Positions 8,476 to 17,032 are shown, numbered from the stretch's first letter. The stretch: 64,000 nt of DNA from Mesorhizobium sp. B4-1-3 (GCF_006439355.1 NZ_VFTG01000013.1:78086-142085), one strand, 5' to 3'. Notes: generated by a model not told the origin, from the sequence alone. Numbers and translations are program-made.

Positions 8476-9390
8476 TTGAAAGCCAAACTAGGCATGTCCC
8501 CGATCGCGTGGTGGAACGACGATCTCGTGGAACTGAGCGACGACGTGTCGCTGGAGGAGTGCCTGCGACAATCGCGCTCGGCCGGCTTCACCGGCATGGA
8601 GATGGGCCGCCGCTTCCCCAACGACCCGAAAGTGATGCTGCCGATCCTCAAGGAGGCCGATGTGACGCTTTGCGGCGGCTGGTTCTCCGGCACGCTGGTC
8701 AATGAGGACCTGGCCAGGAACAAGGACCGTATCCAGCCGATGATCGAACTGTTCAAGGCGGTAGACGCGCCCTGCATCGTCTATGGCGAAGTCGGCCGTT
8801 CCATCCAGGGCGACCGCTCCAAGCCTTTGGCTACCAAGCCGAAGCTTTCCGACGACGAGATGAAGGCCTATGGCCGGCTCGTCACCGAATTCGGCGAATG
8901 GTGCGCGGAGCAAGGCATGCCGCTTTCCTACCACCACCACATGGCTGCTGTGGTCGAGACCGAGCCGGAGCTCGACGCCTTCATGCGCAACTCCGGCGAA
9001 GGCATTCCGCTCTTGCTCGACGCCGGCCATCTCGCCTTTGCCGGCGGCGACGTGCTGCGCGCCATCGACAACCACCACAAGCGCATCAACCACGTCCATG
9101 TGAAGGATGTGCGCATGGGGGTGATCGAGGGGCTCGACCGCTCGAAGCAGTCGTTCCTCGACGCCGTGGCGCTCGGCGCGTTCACCGTGCCAGGCGACGG
9201 CTGGCTCGATTTCGGCGCCATCGTCCAGCGTTTCGCCGATCACGGCTATGAAGGCTGGTTCGTGGTCGAGGCGGAGCAGGATCCGAAGAAGAACCCGCCG
9301 CTCAAGATGGCTCAAGTCGGCCACAAGGAGCTGATGCGGGTGATGACGGCCGCCGGCTACACGGTGGAGACACAAGGGTTTCCGGCGTAA
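8476..9390 (+). CDS. iolE: Myo-inosose-2 dehydratase
   Basis: A 304-residue TIM-barrel dehydratase that removes water from scyllo-inosose. It has the family's N-terminal KLGMSPIAWWNDD and the metal-site stretches YHHHMAAVVE, LLDAGHLAFAGGD and INHVHVKDVR. The start is TTG at 8476, preceded by TTGGAGTG; an in-frame ATG at 8494 would cut conserved residues. It lies 37 bp after iolD in the iolCDEB operon. Confidence 0.95.
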   Translation: MKAKLGMSPIAWWNDDLVELSDDVSLEECLRQSRSAGFTGMEMGRRFPNDPKVMLPILKEADVTLCGGWFSGTLVNEDLARNKDRIQPMIELFKAVDAPCIVYGEVGRSIQGDRSKPLATKPKLSDDEMKAYGRLVTEFGEWCAEQGMPLSYHHHMAAVVETEPELDAFMRNSGEGIPLLLDAGHLAFAGGDVLRAIDNHHKRINHVHVKDVRMGVIEGLDRSKQSFLDAVALGAFTVPGDGWLDFGAIVQRFADHGYEGWFVVEAEQDPKKNPPLKMAQVGHKELMRVMTAAGYTVETQGFPA

Positions 9391-9453
9391 ACGGTGGATT
9401 CGCCGCGGCGCGCGGTCTATCCGTTGCGCTTGGGCAAATCCTGGATTGGCGCG

Positions 9454-9666
9454 ATGAAAGACTATGAGCACCCCTTCTTCCGGCCGCTGTGGCGTCGCAT
9501 CGCGATCGTCGCCGTCTGCCTGATCTGGTCGGTGATCGAGTTCGCATCCGGCACGCCGTTCTGGGGCGTCATCGCGCTCGGCTTCGCCGGTTATGCGGTG
9601 TGGCAGTTTTTCTATCTCTACAAGCCGGTGGAGGAGAACAAGGCCGGCATCGAACCGAAGGAATGA
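9454..9666 (+). CDS. Small two-helix membrane protein (DUF3329-like)
   Basis: A 70-residue protein with a short basic N-terminus (MKDYEHPFFRPLWRR), two hydrophobic helices (about residues 16-30 and 32-52) and a charged tail. It resembles DUF3329 proteins. ATG 9454 fits the family better than the in-frame GTG at 9394. It is wedged between iolE and iolB and is probably co-transcribed with iolE. No role in inositol metabolism is known. It is not part of the usual iol set, so this may be a lineage-specific guest. Confidence 0.65.
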   Translation: MKDYEHPFFRPLWRRIAIVAVCLIWSVIEFASGTPFWGVIALGFAGYAVWQFFYLYKPVEENKAGIEPKE

Positions 9667-9755
9667 AGCGGTCGATGGCGCAACGATCCTTAGCTTTCGA
9701 ATATTGTCTGCGTAGAGGATCGCAGTGTTGGCGATTGGCCGCAACGCTTCTCACG

Positions 9756-9814
9756 TCGTCATCCTAGGGAGGAGCAAGGAGCGCAGCGACGCAGTGCAGA
9801 CCCTAGGATGACGA
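9756..9814. repeat. Palindromic repeat with 14-bp arms (CCTAGGATGACGA family)
   Basis: Perfect inverted arms TCGTCATCCTAGGG (9756-9769) and CCCTAGGATGACGA (9801-9814) flank a 31-nt purine-rich loop with AGCGCAGCGACGCAG. It lies in the 245-bp gap between the DUF3329-like gene and iolB. Similar palindromes are common between genes in Rhizobiales. The rest of this gap holds only the ribosome-binding site of iolB (AGGAGA at 9899). Confidence 0.7.
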
Positions 9815-9911
9815 AATGACAGGCCGTTCGGCCAATCTCGAAGGTCCGCGACCTCCAGGAAAGGGCGCTCAGGTCCACCCGCTTGAGCCAATGGAATTAG
9901 GAGAGACAAAA

Positions 9912-10724
9912 ATGTCGAAACTGCTCGTCAAGGCCGACAAGGGACATGGCCATGTCGCACACGTCACGCCGCAAAGCGCCGGCTGGACCTATGTCGGTTT
10001 CGACCTGCACCGGCTGAAGGCGGGCGAGACGGTGGCCGGCAAGACGGGCGAGCGCGAGGTCTGCCTGGTCTTCATCACCGGCAAGGGCAAGGCGTCGGCC
10101 GGCGGCAAGGAGCTCGGCCTGCTCGGCGAGCGCATGTCGCCCTTCGAGGGCAAGCCGTGGTCGGTCTATGTGCCTCAAGGCACCGATTGGTCGGTGACGG
10201 CGGACACCGAACTGGAGCTCGCCGTCTGCTCGGCGCCGGGCTTGAGCGGCGGCCTGCCGGTGCGCGTCATCGGGCCTGACGATCTCGGCCAGGAGGTGCG
10301 CGGCAAGGGCACCAACACGCGCTACGTCACCAACATCCTGCCCGAGGGCAAGCCGGCAGATTCGCTGCTGGTGGTCGAGGTCATCACGCCCGGCGGCCAC
10401 ACTTCCAGCTATCCGCCGCACAAGCACGACCAGGACAATCTGCCCGCCGAATCCTACCTGGAAGAGACCTATTACCATCGGCTCAACCCGCCGCAGGGCT
10501 TTGCCTTCCAGCGGGTCTACACCGATGCCGACCGCAACGGCTTGCGCGAGTTGGACGACGCGATGGCGATCGAGGACGGCGATGTCGTGCTGGTGCCGAA
10601 GGGCTATCACCCCTGCGCGGCCTGCCACGGCTACGATCTCTATTACCTCAACGTCATGGCCGGACCGAAGCGGACGTGGAAGTTCCACAACGCGGCCGAG
10701 CATGAATGGCTGATGAAGGCCTGA
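9912..10724 (+). CDS. iolB: 5-deoxy-glucuronate isomerase
   Basis: A 270-residue bicupin of the KduI/IolB family that converts 5-deoxy-glucuronate to 2-deoxy-5-keto-gluconate, the substrate of IolC. The metal-site signature is visible as GGHTSSYPPHKHD and ESYLEETYYHRLNPPQGF, with a later HPCAACHGYDLYYLNVMAG. ATG 9912 has AGGAGA 7 bp upstream. It is the last gene of iolCDEB but is separated from iolE by a small membrane-protein gene and a palindromic repeat, which could uncouple its expression. Confidence 0.95.
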   Translation: MSKLLVKADKGHGHVAHVTPQSAGWTYVGFDLHRLKAGETVAGKTGEREVCLVFITGKGKASAGGKELGLLGERMSPFEGKPWSVYVPQGTDWSVTADTELELAVCSAPGLSGGLPVRVIGPDDLGQEVRGKGTNTRYVTNILPEGKPADSLLVVEVITPGGHTSSYPPHKHDQDNLPAESYLEETYYHRLNPPQGFAFQRVYTDADRNGLRELDDAMAIEDGDVVLVPKGYHPCAACHGYDLYYLNVMAGPKRTWKFHNAAEHEWLMKA

Positions 10725-10957
10725 CCGGCGGATTGGTCCAGCCCGGGGAAAATCGTCGGCTAAGGACCACCGGGGGTTGTTTGCCTTCGAAAACCCATGA
10801 AAGCTTCGTCAATCCGTCATGGAAATCACCTATGGCAGCGGGTCTGATGCATGTCGCCGCAGCGCTTCGGCGTTTTGAGCCTACGACTTGCAAAGACCAT
10901 GACTTGAAGCGCGTCGCATGATCCTTTGGGGCGCAGCGCGCTTGACGAGGAACGCCG

Positions 10958-11665
10958 ATGCGCTACGCCATCTACTACACACCGGGACAGGACGAGAAGC
11001 TGGCGCGCATTGCCGCCAACTGGCTGGGCCGCGACCCGTTCGGCGCGGCGACGCGGCCGGTCGAGGCCGTCGGCGATCTGTCGGCCGCGGAAGTCGCCTT
11101 CCACACCGCCTCCGCCAGGCGTTACGGGTTCCATGCCACGCTGAAGGCGCCATTCCGGCTGGCGCCGAACGAGACGGAAGCCTCGCTGCGCACCGCGCTC
11201 GATACTTTCGCCGAGGCGACGCCGCCGGTCGTCATCCCGCGGCTGGTCGTCGGGCAGATCGACGGCTTCTTCGCGCTGGTGCCGGAAACGCAATTCGCGC
11301 CGCTCAATGATTTCGCCGGCGAGGTGGTGCGCGCCTTCGACCCGTTCCGGGCGCCGCTCACCGAGGCCGAGATCGAGCGCCGCAGCCCCGATGCGCTGAA
11401 GCCGGACGAGTTCCGCAATCTCTGCCAATGGGGCTATCCTTACGTCTTCGACACGTTCCGCTTCCACATGACGCTGTCGGGGCGCGTCGGACCGGAGGAA
11501 AGTCCACGTCTTCGCGCCGCGATCGACGGCCTGTTCGCCGACGTGCTGCGGCAGCCGGTGCCGGTCGATGCGCTGACATTGTTCGTCGAAAGCGAGCCCG
11601 GCGCCCCGTTCATGGTGCTTTCCCACCATTCGCTTGGCCGTGGCCCGGCCCGCAAGACAGCCTAG
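10958..11665 (+). CDS. DUF1045 protein, 2H-phosphoesterase-like, phosphonate-associated
   Basis: A 235-residue protein of the DUF1045 family, which is found in phosphonate (C-P lyase) clusters. Two HxT motifs, FHATL (His59) and FHMTL (His170), give the duplicated active site of 2H phosphoesterases, which act on cyclic phosphates. This fits a role on cyclic ribose-phosphate intermediates of the C-P lyase path, but the reaction is inferred. phnM and phnN follow on the same strand after a 121-bp gap that holds a repeat. Confidence 0.8.
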   Translation: MRYAIYYTPGQDEKLARIAANWLGRDPFGAATRPVEAVGDLSAAEVAFHTASARRYGFHATLKAPFRLAPNETEASLRTALDTFAEATPPVVIPRLVVGQIDGFFALVPETQFAPLNDFAGEVVRAFDPFRAPLTEAEIERRSPDALKPDEFRNLCQWGYPYVFDTFRFHMTLSGRVGPEESPRLRAAIDGLFADVLRQPVPVDALTLFVESEPGAPFMVLSHHSLGRGPARKTA

Positions 11666-11668
11666 GGT

Positions 11669-11755
11669 GGTTCAGCCGAAACGCTGGACCGCCTATCTCT
11701 TTGTTTACGCAATTCCGGACGGAAAACCGCGAAGCACTTTTCCTGGAATTGCTCT
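11669..11755 (-). repeat. Composite palindromic element, copy A
   Basis: One of six copies in the window. Read on the minus strand it starts AGAGCAATTCCAGGAAAA, contains AACGG-type centre and GGTTTTCCGTCCGGAATTGC, and ends AAACAAAGAGATAG at 11693. A hairpin module follows (GGTCCAGC / GCTGAACC, 11669-11690). It lies between the DUF1045 gene and phnM. Confidence 0.75.
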
Positions 11756-11786
11756 GATTTGACCGCTTGAGACAGGACCGCCCGAG

Positions 11787-12926
11787 ATGACCGCCGAAAC
11801 CGCTCTCACCAATGCCCGCATCGTGCTGCCCGATGAAATCGTCGAGGGCTCGCTTCTGCTGCGCGACGGCCTGATCGCCGCCATCGAGCCGGGGGCCGCC
11901 CGCGCCGGCGAGGACATGGGCGGCGATTACATCATCCCGGGCCTTGTCGAGCTGCACACCGACCACCTCGAAGGCCATTACGCGCCGCGTCCGAAAGTGC
12001 GCTGGAATCCGATCGCCGCGGTGCTTGCGCATGACGCCCAGGTCGCGACCGCCGGCATCACCACCGTGCTCGACGCCTTGCGCGTCGGCATGGACGAGGA
12101 CGCCGACCTGAAGTCCGACGACGTCCGCAAGCTGGCCGACGCGATCGAGGATAGCGTGCGCCAGGATCGGCTGAGAGCCGACCATTTCATCCACCTGCGC
12201 TGTGAGGTTTCGGCGCCGGACTGCCTCGAGGCTTTCGCCAATTTCGAGACTGACGACAGGGTGAAGCTCGCCTCGCTGATGGACCATGCGCCCGGACAGC
12301 GCCAGTTCGTCAACCTTGAGACCTATGCCTATTACTACCAGCGCAAGCTGAAGCTGACGGACCGCGACTTCCAGAAATTCTGCGAGAAGCGGATGGCGGA
12401 ATCGGCCCGCAATTCCGGCCCGAACCGGGTCTTCATCTCGGCCGCCTGCCATGAGCGCGGTATCGTGCTGGCCAGCCATGACGACGCGACCGCCGGCCAT
12501 GTCGACGAAGCGATCGAGCAGGGCGTGCGCGTCGCCGAATTCCCGACGACGGAAGAGGCCGCCAAGGCTTCCAAGGCGGCGGGCCTCGGCGTGCTGATGG
12601 GCGCGCCGAACGTGATGCGAGGCGCCTCGCATTCCGGCAACGTCTCGGCCCGCACGCTCGCCGCCGACGGCCTGCTCGACATCCTGTCGTCCGACTACAT
12701 CCCCTTCAGCCTGATCCAGTCGGCCTTCTTCCTCGGCGACGTCGTCGAAGGGATTTCGCTGCCGCAGGCGGTCGCCATGGTGTCGAAGAACCCGGCCGAG
12801 GCAATCGGCCTTGCCGACCGCGGCGTGATCGAGGCCGGGCGCCGCGCCGACCTGGTGCGCGTGCGCGTCGACGACCATGTGCCGGTCGTGCGCACCGTGT
12901 GGCGTCAGGGCCGCCGGGTCGCATGA
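11787..12926 (+). CDS. phnM: Alpha-D-ribose 1-methylphosphonate 5-triphosphate diphosphatase
   Basis: A 379-residue amidohydrolase-fold enzyme of the C-P lyase pathway; it cleaves pyrophosphate from ribose 1-methylphosphonate 5-triphosphate. The metal-binding start of the barrel is visible as PGLVELHTDHLEGHYAPRP, followed by CHERGIVLASHDDAT and MGAPNVMRG. Length is normal. Its stop overlaps the phnN start (ATGA), so the two are translationally coupled. The core C-P lyase genes phnGHIJK are not in the window. Confidence 0.93.
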   Translation: MTAETALTNARIVLPDEIVEGSLLLRDGLIAAIEPGAARAGEDMGGDYIIPGLVELHTDHLEGHYAPRPKVRWNPIAAVLAHDAQVATAGITTVLDALRVGMDEDADLKSDDVRKLADAIEDSVRQDRLRADHFIHLRCEVSAPDCLEAFANFETDDRVKLASLMDHAPGQRQFVNLETYAYYYQRKLKLTDRDFQKFCEKRMAESARNSGPNRVFISAACHERGIVLASHDDATAGHVDEAIEQGVRVAEFPTTEEAAKASKAAGLGVLMGAPNVMRGASHSGNVSARTLAADGLLDILSSDYIPFSLIQSAFFLGDVVEGISLPQAVAMVSKNPAEAIGLADRGVIEAGRRADLVRVRVDDHVPVVRTVWRQGRRVA

Positions 12927-13549
12927 TGGTCTCGGCCCTCATCGAGCGCGAGCTGACCGACAGCCTGCCGATCCGCAGTGGCGTCTTCGTCGCGGTGGTC
13001 GGCCCGAGCGGCGCCGGCAAAGATACGGTGATCGGCTACGCCAAGCAGCGCTTTGCCGGCGAGACGCGGCTGGAATTCGTGCGCCGCGTCATCACCCGCC
13101 CGAGCGACACGGCAAGCGAGGATCACGACACGCTGGCGGACGCCGCCTTTGCCGAAGCGGAAGCGGACGGCGCCTTCTCGCTGTGCTGGGACGCGCACGG
13201 CCTGCGCTACGGCCTGCCGGCCGATGTCGACTGGGCCGTGGCGAACGGACACGTTGCGGTCGCCAACGTGTCGCGCGCGGTGATCCCGGCGTTGCGCGAA
13301 CGCTACGCCAACCTGGCCGTGGTCGAGATCACCGCCAAGCCGGAGATCCTCGCCGAACGGCTGGCCGCGCGCGGCCGTGAATCGCGCGGCGAGGTGCTTG
13401 CCCGCCTGGCGCGCAGCGCCAATGTCAAGCTGACGGGGCCTGACGTGACCTCGATCGACAACAGCGGCGACAGGCAAGTCGCCGGCGAACGCTTCGCCGA
13501 GGTGCTGCGCAAGGCGATGGCGTTCTCGGATCTGTCGGACATGATCTAA
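12923..13549 (+). CDS. phnN: Ribose 1,5-bisphosphate phosphokinase
   Basis: A 208-residue P-loop kinase that phosphorylates ribose 1,5-bisphosphate to PRPP. The Walker A motif is GPSGAGKD, a guanylate-kinase-like form typical of PhnN. ATG 12923 overlaps the phnM stop by 4 bp; an in-frame ATG directly follows at 12926. It is the last gene of the trio and is followed by a hairpin terminator. Confidence 0.92.
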   Translation: MMVSALIERELTDSLPIRSGVFVAVVGPSGAGKDTVIGYAKQRFAGETRLEFVRRVITRPSDTASEDHDTLADAAFAEAEADGAFSLCWDAHGLRYGLPADVDWAVANGHVAVANVSRAVIPALRERYANLAVVEITAKPEILAERLAARGRESRGEVLARLARSANVKLTGPDVTSIDNSGDRQVAGERFAEVLRKAMAFSDLSDMI

Positions 13550-13599
13550 GATGTGCTGATATTCAGGTGAGGCCGGCCTGACCTGAATCTCAACACATC
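13550..13599. terminator. Bidirectional hairpin between convergent phnN and an ABC ATPase gene
   Basis: Nested inverted repeats: GATGTG (13550) with CACATC (13594), and ATTCAGGT (13561) with ACCTGAAT (13581), closing on AGGCCGGCCT. It lies between convergent genes. There is no strong T run, so it may work with Rho. Confidence 0.6.
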
Positions 13600-13621
13600 C
13601 TGGCGCCGAGCAACTCTGCCA

Positions 13622-14440
13622 TCACTTATTGAAGTTGGCGATGAACTGCTTGAACTGCGGCGTCGGCGGCCTGGCGAACATCTCCTTCGGTTCGCCGACC
13701 GAATCCACCTCGCCCTTGTGCAGGAACATCACCTTGCTCGAGACGTCGCGTGCGAAGCCCATTTCATGCGTGACGACCAGCATGGTGCGCCCTTCCTCGG
13801 CCAGCGAGCGCATGACCCGCAGCACCTCGCCGACCAGTTCCGGATCGAGCGCCGATGTCGGCTCATCGAACAGCATCACCTTGGGGTTCATCGCCAGCGC
13901 GCGGGCGATCGCGGCGCGCTGCTGCTGGCCGCCCGACATATGCGGCGGATAATAGTTGCGGCGCTCCCATATGCCGACGCGCTTCAGCAGCACCTCGGCC
14001 TGCTCCAGGCACTCGGCGCGCGGCCGCTTCAAAACATGCGTCGGCGCGGCGACGAGGTTTTCCAGCACCGTCATATGCGACCAGAGATTGAAGCTCTGGA
14101 ACACCATGGCGAGGTTGGCGCGGATGCGCTCCACCTGGCGGATGTCGGCCGGCATTTGATGGCCGTCTCGGCCCCGCTTCATCTTGATGAGTTCGCCGTC
14201 GACCCGCACCTCGCCGGAATCCGGGGTCTCCAGGAGGTTGATGCAGCGCAGCATCGTGCTCTTGCCGGAGCCCGAGGAGCCGAGGATCGAAATCACATCG
14301 CCCTTGTGCGCCTCGAGCGAAATGCCCTTGAGCACCTCGTGATCGCCAAAGCACTTGCGCAGGTCCTTGACACTGATGGCGGGGGTCTCGCCAGAGGACG
14401 GCGCCGCTTGCGCTGCAGCAGCGACATTTGCCGACATCAC
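13622..14440 (-). CDS. Polar amino acid/opine ABC transporter ATP-binding protein (HisP/OccP type)
   Basis: A 272-residue ABC ATPase with Walker A GSSGSGKS, Q-loop MVFQSFNLWSHMT, signature MSGGQQQR, Walker B VMLFDEPTSALDPE and switch His in VTHEMGF. It matches the HisP/OccP subfamily, which serves importers of arginine, histidine, lysine, octopine or nopaline. The start overlaps the upstream permease gene by 4 bp. It is the last gene of a four-gene minus-strand operon. Substrate is not resolved. Confidence 0.92.
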   Translation of the reverse strand: MMSANVAAAAQAAPSSGETPAISVKDLRKCFGDHEVLKGISLEAHKGDVISILGSSGSGKSTMLRCINLLETPDSGEVRVDGELIKMKRGRDGHQMPADIRQVERIRANLAMVFQSFNLWSHMTVLENLVAAPTHVLKRPRAECLEQAEVLLKRVGIWERRNYYPPHMSGGQQQRAAIARALAMNPKVMLFDEPTSALDPELVGEVLRVMRSLAEEGRTMLVVTHEMGFARDVSSKVMFLHKGEVDSVGEPKEMFARPPTPQFKQFIANFNK

Positions 14441-15168
14441 AACACCTCCGGGACGGGTTCGGCTAGCCGGCTCTGCTCGGGCGGGGGGCGCAGATGCGGC
14501 GAAAGCCGGTGTTCGACCCAGGCGAACAGCCGGGCGATCGACAGGTTGAGCAGCAGGTAGATCACGCCGGCGCAGGTCAGCACCTCGATCGGCCGGAACG
14601 TGTCGTGCTGGATCTTCTGCGCCGTTCCCATCATCTCCATGATGGTCACCACGGAAGCGAGCGCGGTCGCCTTGGTCATCAGGATGATTTCGGTCGAGTA
14701 GGCCGGCAAAGCGAGCCGCAGCGCGATCGGCAGCGTGACGAGGCGGAAACGGGTGAAGGCCGACATGCCGAACGCCTTGGCCGCCTCGATCTGGCCGACA
14801 GGCACCGCCCGCAGCGCGCCGCGGAAGATCTCGCTCTCATAGGCGGCCGTGTTCAAGGCCATGGCGACGATCGTGCAATACATCGGATCGCGCAGGATCG
14901 GCCACAGGATCGGGCTGTGGCGGACGAAATCGAACTGGGAGAGTCCGAAATAGATCAGATAGAGCTGCACCAGCAGCGGCGACCCGCGGAAGACGAAGAC
15001 GTAGGCGCGGGTGAAATACTCACCCAATTTGTAGCCGGAAGCCCGCAACCAGGTCAGGCCGGTGGCGATGATGAGGCCGAAGGCGATGCCGAAGAACCAG
15101 ATCTCGAGCGTCAGCGGCAGCGCCTTGAGCACGCTCCACATGGTCGAAAGATAGAAGTCGAAATCCAC
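14437..15168 (-). CDS. Polar amino acid/opine ABC transporter permease (HisM/OccM type)
   Basis: A 243-residue inner-membrane permease with about five helices and the EAA loop (EAAKAFGMSAFTRFRLVTLPIALRLALP is split here as EAAKAFGMSAF plus LPIALRLALP). It pairs with the second permease upstream, 9 bp away, to form the membrane channel of a HisQMP-type importer. Confidence 0.9.
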   Translation of the reverse strand: MDFDFYLSTMWSVLKALPLTLEIWFFGIAFGLIIATGLTWLRASGYKLGEYFTRAYVFVFRGSPLLVQLYLIYFGLSQFDFVRHSPILWPILRDPMYCTIVAMALNTAAYESEIFRGALRAVPVGQIEAAKAFGMSAFTRFRLVTLPIALRLALPAYSTEIILMTKATALASVVTIMEMMGTAQKIQHDTFRPIEVLTCAGVIYLLLNLSIARLFAWVEHRLSPHLRPPPEQSRLAEPVPEVL

Positions 15169-15177
15169 CGCCGGCCC

Positions 15178-15924
15178 TCACTTCGGCCGCAAGAGGCTGC
15201 GTGAGGTGTAACGCTCGGCCTTGTCAAAGATCGGCGTCGAGATCGACGTCATCACCAGGTAAAGGATGCCCGCGAGCGTGTAGAAAAGCAGCGAATGATG
15301 CGTCGAACGGGCGGCCTTGTTGGCGGTGAGCATCAGCTCGGCGACGCCGGTGACCGAGATCAGCGCCGAATCCTTGATGGTCAATTGCCAGACATTGCCC
15401 AGCCCCGGCACCGCGAGGCGCAGGACCTGAGGCATGATCACGAGGCGAAACCGCAGCCAGGCCGACATGCCGTAGGCGCGCGCCGCTTCCAATTCGCCGC
15501 GATGGATCGCCAGGAACGACCCGCGAAAGACCTCGGCCTGGTAGGCGCCGGAAATGATGCCAACCGCAAGCACGCCGCCCAGGAAGCTCGGCATGCTCAA
15601 GATGTCCGTCGAGCCGATCGATCCGGTCGACCTCGCCACGCCGGTCAGGACCTGCGTGCCGCCATAGTAGAACAGGTAGATGATCAGCAGTTCCGGTTCG
15701 CCGCGGAAAACGGTGGTGTAGCTCTCGCCGATGAACCTCAATCCGCCGCGGTGCGAAAGCTTGGCCGCCGCCACCAGCGAGCCCAGCACGGCACCAATCA
15801 GCATAGACACGACGGTGACGGCCAGTGTCCAGGCGATACCCCAGAGCAGTTGCACGCCCCAGCCGGCGGCCAACAGCTCATAGGCCGTCGACACTTGGTC
15901 CTTCAGATCGTTGAGAAACTCCAC
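15178..15924 (-). CDS. Polar amino acid/opine ABC transporter permease (HisQ/OccQ type)
   Basis: A 248-residue permease with a typical EAA loop (EAARAYGMSAWLRFR) and several hydrophobic helices. I chose the GTG start at 15924 because GGAG lies 6 bp upstream; the frame continues to an ATG at 15972, but that would run into the hairpin after the binding-protein gene. It belongs to the same operon as the other permease and the ATPase. Confidence 0.88.
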   Translation of the reverse strand: MEFLNDLKDQVSTAYELLAAGWGVQLLWGIAWTLAVTVVSMLIGAVLGSLVAAAKLSHRGGLRFIGESYTTVFRGEPELLIIYLFYYGGTQVLTGVARSTGSIGSTDILSMPSFLGGVLAVGIISGAYQAEVFRGSFLAIHRGELEAARAYGMSAWLRFRLVIMPQVLRLAVPGLGNVWQLTIKDSALISVTGVAELMLTANKAARSTHHSLLFYTLAGILYLVMTSISTPIFDKAERYTSRSLLRPK

Positions 15925-15977
15925 ATACGGCTCCTGCGGGCGCCGAGATACGCATCGACGTATATTGCTCAATGCAA

Positions 15978-16005
15978 AACGGGAACAGCCTTGGCTGTTC
16001 CCGTT
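15978..16005 (-). terminator. Intra-operon hairpin after the binding-protein gene
   Basis: Perfect 13-bp arms AACGGGAACAGCC / GGCTGTTCCCGTT with a 2-nt loop, 6 bp after the binding-protein stop and before the permease. It is probably a partial terminator or 3'-end stabiliser that lets the binding protein be made in excess. Confidence 0.7.
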
Positions 16006-16011
16006 GCGACA

Positions 16012-16860
16012 TTACTTGGTAATGTCGATCTTGAACCATTGCAGGCTGTATTTCGAGACGGAGCCGTCATCGATGGCGGCCTTGAGCGCCTTGTTGTAGA
16101 TGTCCTGCAGGTCCTTGTCGGTCTTGCGGAAGGCCGCGCCGATGCCCGGTCCGAGGATCGGGCCGCCCTTGAACTGCGGGCCGACGAATTCCAGGTCCTT
16201 GGCATCCGGCTTGGCCAGCGTGCCGAGGAAGTAGGTGGTGTCGGCGAAAGCGACGTCGATGCGGCCCGCCATCAGGTCGAGGTCGTGCTCGTCGGTGGTC
16301 TTGTATTCATGAACGTTGGCGACATCCTTGAGATATTTGTCGGCGAAGGTAGCCTCGGTGGTCGAGACCTGCAGGCCGACATTCTTGCCGGTGAGCTCCT
16401 TGCGTAGCGTGTCGAGCGCAGCCTTCGATTCGGCGTCGTCCTTCGACAGGTCGATCATCTTGCCACTGTTGGACATATGTGCCAGCGGACCGTTCTTGTC
16501 GGCAAGGAAAGCCACCGGCGAGGAGGCGTAGGGGATCGAGAAGTCGATCGTCTTCAAGCGTTCCTCGGTGATCGACATGCCGTCCATGACGATGTCGAAC
16601 TTGCCTGCCGTGAGGCCGGGAATGACGCCGTCCCAATCCTGCGCGACGATATTGCATTGAAGCTTGGCGCGGGCGCAGACGTCATTGAGGATGTCCACCT
16701 CGAAGCCGACGATCTTGCCGCTGGCGTCGGTCTGGTTCCAGGGGGCGTAGGAGCCCTCCATGGCGACAGTGACGGTTTTCCAGTCCTTGGCCATTGCCGG
16801 GGTCGAGCAGGTCAACGCCAGCGCGGCGAGCGCGATCCAACGTGATGATGTCACGGTCAT
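16012..16860 (-). CDS. Polar amino acid/opine ABC transporter substrate-binding protein
   Basis: A 282-residue periplasmic binding protein of SBP family 3. It has a signal peptide (RWIALAALALTCSTPAMA, cleavage near residue 24) and the bilobal core with AMEGSYAPWNQTD, DWDGVIPGLTAGKFDIVMDGMSITEERLK-type residues and a C-terminal FAFRKTD-like segment. ATG 16860 follows GGGAGAA closely; an ATG three codons upstream (16869) is equally possible. It is the first gene of the importer operon. Similarity to NocT/OccT/HisJ-type proteins suggests an opine or basic amino acid as ligand, unproven. Confidence 0.9.
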   Translation of the reverse strand: MTVTSSRWIALAALALTCSTPAMAKDWKTVTVAMEGSYAPWNQTDASGKIVGFEVDILNDVCARAKLQCNIVAQDWDGVIPGLTAGKFDIVMDGMSITEERLKTIDFSIPYASSPVAFLADKNGPLAHMSNSGKMIDLSKDDAESKAALDTLRKELTGKNVGLQVSTTEATFADKYLKDVANVHEYKTTDEHDLDLMAGRIDVAFADTTYFLGTLAKPDAKDLEFVGPQFKGGPILGPGIGAAFRKTDKDLQDIYNKALKAAIDDGSVSKYSLQWFKIDITK

Positions 16861-16983
16861 TTCTCCCATATTGTTCTTGGAACCCTCGGATACCGATTGC
16901 TTAGCCCAGCCCCGATTCTGCGACAAGGGCTGTTTTCCGGTCCGCGCGCCTGACCCAAAGTCAACCTGGAGCACACCTGCAGT

Positions 16984-17001
16984 CGATTCCGCAGGGAATC
17001 G
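16984..17001 (-). terminator. Short hairpin downstream of the ribose-type permease gene
   Basis: CGATTCC-GCAG-GGAATCG, 7-bp arms, about 30 bp beyond the permease stop on the minus strand. There is no T run, so it is a weak terminator candidate. The rest of the 163-bp gap should hold the promoter of the amino-acid/opine operon. Confidence 0.4.
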
Positions 17002-17032
17002 GTCCCCAGGCTGCCGTTGCCGGAAGAGCGAG

